64,000 nt of DNA, taken from assembly GCF_947241125.1 (NCBI RefSeq), contig NZ_OX365700.1, positions 4,250,461 to 4,314,460 of the forward strand, read 5' to 3'. This DNA is from Nitrospira tepida. Lineage in GTDB: Bacteria; Nitrospirota; Nitrospiria; Nitrospirales; Nitrospiraceae. A program made the translations under genes and the position numbers. Under the pieces are notes generated by a model that was given only the letters and a program-made list of their open reading frames with translations, had not been told where the DNA came from and ran no database searches. Positions 60,851-64,000 of this stretch are shown here, one piece after another; position 1 is the stretch's first letter, and the number at the start of each line of letters is the position of its first letter.

Positions 60851-60965
60851 TTATAGGTGCGCCGCTATTTTTTGTCAAGTCACATTCTGTACTACACGTC
60901 CACGACCCCGGAGGAAGGCGCGGGCCGCCCGCTCACGGCAGCCATATGCAACGGCGTCTGTCATT

Positions 60966-60994
60966 TTGACTTCGCGCCATCCGCTTGGTACCCT
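60966..60994 (+). promoter_or_regulatory. Promoter of the potassium-channel gene
   Basis: TTGACT (60966-60971), a 17-bp spacer, TGG-extended TACCCT (60989-60994), then 9 nt to the ATG at 61004. The predicted transcript starts 0-3 nt before the start codon. No Shine-Dalgarno is visible. Confidence 0.5.
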
Positions 60995-61003
60995 CGCGCC
61001 CGC

Positions 61004-62056
61004 ATGTTTGCTCCTGCCGCCCATCCGCCCCGCTGGTCGTCGCAAATTCTTTATCTGCCCTCCGACCAGACGCCCGGGCGCACCTTGCTCCTGCGCGCGG
61101 CGATCCTGATCCTATTGTTTTGCGCGGTCCTCGCCCTCTTATGGGTGGACCGCGATGGATTGCGCGATCAGGCCGACGGCGAGATCTCGTTCGTCGATGT
61201 CGTCTACTTCAGCGTGATCACGATTACGACTGTCGGCTACGGCGACATCGTCCCCGTCACCTCCCGCGCCAGGTTGATCGACGCGCTCGTGATCACGCCG
61301 ATCCGCATTTTCGTATGGCTGCTGTTCCTGGGGACCGCCTATCAGTTGATCATCCGGCAATATGTGGAGGGCTATCGCATGGCCATGTTGCAGACGCGCT
61401 TGGACCGCCACATCATCGTGTGCGGGTATGGACACACCGGCTCGGCCGCCGTCAAAGAGCTGTTGGCGAAAGGCGTAGCCGCGTCGCAGATTGTGGTGAT
61501 CGAAGAGCACGAAGAGCGGGTGCGGCTCGCGACCTCGGCCGGTTTGACGGCGTTGTGCGGCGATGCGGCCCAGGAGGCCATGCTGACCCGCGTGGCGCTC
61601 GACAAGGCGAAGGCCGTGATCGTCGCAGCCGGGCGGGACGATACCAACGTGCTGATCGTGCTGACGGCCCGGCACATGAATCCGACGGTCCGTATCCTCG
61701 CGAGCGCCAAGCAGGAGGAGAACGTCAAGCTGCTCCGGCAGGGCGGCGCCAATGCCGTGATCTCCCCCGCCACGGTCGGGGGCTATGCCCTGGCGGCCGC
61801 GGTGGATCAGGAGCATCTGACGGAATATCTCTTGGATCTGTTGACCGCCGGCGGGCGGATCAATTTGATTGAACGGCCGATCGAGCCCGGCGAAGTGGGG
61901 AAACGGGCTTCAGATTTGGCGCCGGATCTGGTGGTGCGGGTGTACCGCGAGGGACGGATCGTTTCGCTCGCCGAGCTTCAGGGGGGCCTGACGTTGAAGG
62001 CGGGCGACCGGCTCATCCTGCTGAAATCGGTGCAGGACCCCGCGACGACCACCTGA
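61004..62056 (+). CDS. TrkA-N potassium channel (Kch-type)
   Basis: 350 residues from the ATG at 61004. Two helices flank the pore: LLRAAILILLFCAVLALLWV (about 25-45), the filter ITITTVGYGDIVPVTS (TVGYGD) and LVITPIRIFVWLLFLGTAYQ. The cytoplasmic RCK-N domain has HIIVCGYGHTGSAAVKELLA (nucleotide-binding GxGxxG, about 131-150), then VVIEEHEERVRLATSAGLTA and CGDAAQEAMLTRV, followed by a TrkA-C domain (EGRIVSLAELQGGLTLKAGD). It conducts potassium under control of a nucleotide or ion. It is preceded by a promoter that overlaps the coding start. Confidence 0.95.
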   Translation: MFAPAAHPPRWSSQILYLPSDQTPGRTLLLRAAILILLFCAVLALLWVDRDGLRDQADGEISFVDVVYFSVITITTVGYGDIVPVTSRARLIDALVITPIRIFVWLLFLGTAYQLIIRQYVEGYRMAMLQTRLDRHIIVCGYGHTGSAAVKELLAKGVAASQIVVIEEHEERVRLATSAGLTALCGDAAQEAMLTRVALDKAKAVIVAAGRDDTNVLIVLTARHMNPTVRILASAKQEENVKLLRQGGANAVISPATVGGYALAAAVDQEHLTEYLLDLLTAGGRINLIERPIEPGEVGKRASDLAPDLVVRVYREGRIVSLAELQGGLTLKAGDRLILLKSVQDPATTT

Positions 62057-62098
62057 TTCCCGGACGCGGGATTGGGGACGCGAAGGAGCCGGAAGTCG

Positions 62099-63148
62099 TC
62101 AAAATGATCCGCTGGCGATTCGATCGGAGAGAATGGCCGCCGGCTTCCAGCGCAGGCCTAGATCCAGAATGCGTTTGATCAAGGCTGGGTAGGCCAGACC
62201 CATGTGCGCCGCCGAGTCGGCCAAATCTTCGCCCTGAGCGATCTGCGGGGTGGGGTTGGCTTCCAGGAGCGATACCTGTCCCGAGGCATCGAGCCGGAAA
62301 TCGATCCTGGCATAGCCGCTGAGTCCCAGCACGTGATAGACGGTTTTGGCGAGACGGCCCACCGTCTCCGTCGTCCCGTCCGGCAGGTCCTTCGCTTCTC
62401 CGGACGTCACCCCGTATTTCTTTTGATATTTGCGGCTCCATTTCACCCGCTGCGTCGCGATCCGCTTCGCGTCCGCCGGGAGCCCGTCGAGATAGAGCTC
62501 CCACACCGGCAGGGTATGGAGGCGCCGATTCCCGAGCACGCCGACATACAGCTCGCGTCCTTCGATATACCGCTCCACAAGGGCCCCCGTCCCCAGGCTT
62601 TGATGAATGAACGCCACCCGTTCCTGCAACTTTCCGTCGTCTTCGACGATGGAGGCCTGCGAAATGCCCAAGGACGCCTCCTCCGAGATCGACTTCACGA
62701 TGAGCGGAAAGGCCAGCTCCTTGGGCCGCTTGACCGTACGGCCCGGCGGGACGGTGAAGAACTCCGGGATGGGTACGGCATGGTAATGGAGAATTTTCTT
62801 GGCCAAGGCCTTGTCGCGCGCGATCATCAACCCCCGCGGGTTGCATCCCGTGTAGGGAACCCGCAACAGTTCCAAATAGGACACCACGTTCTGGTCATAA
62901 ATGGCGACCCCGTTGAACTCCTCCAGCAGGTTGAAGGCGATGTGCGGCTTCCACTCGTCCACGGCCCGCCGGATCACGGCCAGCTCGTCGCTCACGCCGA
63001 GCGGGCGCACCTCGTGCCCCAGCGTCCGCAATGTGCTGACGACATCGTATTCCGTCTTCCACTCCGCGTCGGACAGATCCACCCCCTCAACCGATTCCGG
63101 CGGGACCAGATCGGCATGCACCAGGACCAGCACGCGGAGTTTCTTCAT
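62099..63148 (-). CDS. ATP-grasp ligase, D-alanine--D-alanine ligase family
   Basis: 349 residues from the ATG at 63148, overlapping the upstream stop (ATGA). The N-domain has VLVLVHADLVPPESVEGVDL. The ATP-grasp core includes PYTGCNPRGLMIARDKALAK, FPLIVKSISEEASLGISQAS, ALVERYIEGRELYVGVLGNR and SGYARIDFRLDASGQVSLLE then ANPTPQI. It differs from Ddl by a longer insert around KWSRKYQKKYGVTSGEA. Ligases of this class join carboxylates to amino groups. Coupled to a zinc metallopeptidase gene, it may modify a peptide or amino acid. The substrate is unknown. Confidence 0.88.
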   Translation of the reverse strand: MKKLRVLVLVHADLVPPESVEGVDLSDAEWKTEYDVVSTLRTLGHEVRPLGVSDELAVIRRAVDEWKPHIAFNLLEEFNGVAIYDQNVVSYLELLRVPYTGCNPRGLMIARDKALAKKILHYHAVPIPEFFTVPPGRTVKRPKELAFPLIVKSISEEASLGISQASIVEDDGKLQERVAFIHQSLGTGALVERYIEGRELYVGVLGNRRLHTLPVWELYLDGLPADAKRIATQRVKWSRKYQKKYGVTSGEAKDLPDGTTETVGRLAKTVYHVLGLSGYARIDFRLDASGQVSLLEANPTPQIAQGEDLADSAAHMGLAYPALIKRILDLGLRWKPAAILSDRIASGSF

Positions 63149-64000
63149 AGCGCGACCCGGTGGCGGCCGCTGTGCAGATAGTTCATGGTCTGGACCGTCA
63201 GCAGCACCGCAAAATCCATCTTCGCCTGTTCCTCCGGCGAGGCCAGCCGCAGATTCAGCTCCCGGCATCGCCGGATCATGTCCTCCAGGACCCGGTCGAT
63301 CGTGTAGCGATATTCGCCGGTCCAGCCGGCGACCTTGCGGCAGACTTCCTTGCGCACCTGCGCGAGGAACGTCGCCGCGCTCTTGTTGTTCGCGGCCTCC
63401 GGCGCGTCAGTGAACAGCCGGCGGAGGTCGCGGTCATAGAACGTCGGATGCTCCAGGCCGTACCGGAGGCGCTTGTCCCGATAATGGTCGCGCAGGGTCT
63501 TGCGCAATCGCGGGAGCGGATCGACCTGCAGGCGCGACCGCACGAGCGGCGGTTTGCCGGCCAGGTCCCCCATCACCCCGTCCACATACTCGAGCTTCTT
63601 CAAGGCCGGCCAATCGGCATAGCGCTCGCGCCACATGGAGTCCGGATTGAGCCAGACCGCGAAGGTCTCCGCGAAATCCTCGTCCGGATGGCTTTGGGCG
63701 TACCACATGTCCAAGTGCAACACGAAACTCTTGCTGTAGGGTTTGGGCGTGTAGAACTTCGGATAAGACGTCGAGGATTTGCCGAACAACTGCCGGCGAT
63801 CCCTGCGTCGCCGTAGCCGGTAGGCGTTTTCAATGGCATGGCCGGCCTCGTGCCGGAGAATGCGCATGCAGGATTCCGGCGTGCCGCCCTCGACCTCCAG
63901 CATTTGGTTCAGCTCCAGCTTGGCGAGGCGCGGGTGCGCCAGGTAAAAGGGAATGGCGATGCCCGGGACGCCGTCCGGGCTGAACCACTCGCTGGAGAGC
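63145..64000 (-). CDS. Zinc metallopeptidase (gluzincin-like), N-terminus beyond window
   Basis: About 285 visible residues. The 5' end lies right of the window, as the frame stays open to position 64000 (AIPFYLAHPRLAKLELNQ precedes the first ATG in the frame). The zinc motif is ILRHEAGHAIENAYRLRR (HEAGH), and a third ligand Glu is likely in DEDFAETFAVWLNPDSMWRE. This matches putative zinc-binding peptidases with HExxH plus E. The rest is basic and helical (KTLRDHYRDKRLRYGLEHPT, CRKVAGWTGEYRYTIDRVLE). It overlaps the ATP-grasp gene by 4 nt, so the two are coupled. Confidence 0.82.
   Translation of the reverse strand, partial: LSSEWFSPDGVPGIAIPFYLAHPRLAKLELNQMLEVEGGTPESCMRILRHEAGHAIENAYRLRRRRDRRQLFGKSSTSYPKFYTPKPYSKSFVLHLDMWYAQSHPDEDFAETFAVWLNPDSMWRERYADWPALKKLEYVDGVMGDLAGKPPLVRSRLQVDPLPRLRKTLRDHYRDKRLRYGLEHPTFYDRDLRRLFTDAPEAANNKSAATFLAQVRKEVCRKVAGWTGEYRYTIDRVLEDMIRRCRELNLRLASPEEQAKMDFAVLLTVQTMNYLHSGRHRVAL

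Overview
The window is GC-rich, densely coded bacterial chromosome. No ribosomal or nitrogen-cycle marker gene lies in it, so taxonomy is inferred. The protein set (a small secreted protein at 20712-21077, a TRL-like lipoprotein, Tat-dependent amidohydrolase, CusA-type pumps and a GlgE/TreS/TreY cluster) most resembles Nitrospira/Nitrospirota. I see no tRNA, rRNA, CRISPR array or intact transposase.

Layout. 1-1000: accessory edge with a cut-off HigB/Gp49-like toxin gene, a 14-bp tandem repeat and an orphan HicB-like antitoxin. 1.07-5.6 kb (minus strand): envelope genes (FGE-like domain protein, outer-membrane-type protein, zinc alcohol dehydrogenase, YceI, TonB-C protein). 5.7-8.1 kb: tdh-kbl threonine catabolism. 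8.2-14.7 kb: mostly envelope genes on the minus strand (MlaA, PilZ-like, hydrolase, DUF4105, DUF3015, beta-barrel, TRL lipoprotein). 14.9-16.8 kb: a rearranged patch with a frameshifted phosphoesterase copy, a nucleotidyltransferase, a TIR-bounded 243-bp insert, a small partner gene and the intact phosphoesterase. 16.8-26.8 kb: M48 peptidase, AIM24 protein, amidohydrolase, small secreted protein, a 1406-residue TPR/membrane protein and a thermonuclease-like protein.

27.1-41.4 kb holds two heavy-metal RND systems. The first (plus strand) has adaptor and pump only. The second (minus strand, five genes) adds a TolC-type channel, an unusual lipoprotein and a small exported protein behind a recognisable promoter. 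Between them lie a mannosyl-3-phosphoglycerate-phosphatase-like HAD protein, an MscS channel and a LapA-domain protein.

41.8-58.8 kb is the centrepiece: thirteen minus-strand genes, mostly overlapping or closely spaced, for alpha-glucan and trehalose metabolism (CBM48 protein, TetR regulator, GlgC, TreY, small membrane protein, DUF5752, TreS, TreT-like GT4, GT81-like transferase, MscS-like channel, GlgE, maltokinase, GlgB). TreS, maltokinase, GlgE and GlgB together form the complete trehalose-to-alpha-glucan route. GlgC, TreY and the TreT-like protein add links to ADP-glucose and trehalose. GlgA and TreZ are not here. Two MscS-type channels and a split GT81/MPGP pair suggest osmotic stress as a common theme.

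58.9-64 kb: TatA, two small zinc-ribbon proteins around a five-unit hairpin repeat array, YtxH, a TrkA-type potassium channel, and a coupled ATP-grasp ligase/zinc metallopeptidase pair running off the right end. Several genes have an extended -10-like element only 5-11 nt before the start codon, which suggests leaderless or near-leaderless transcripts.
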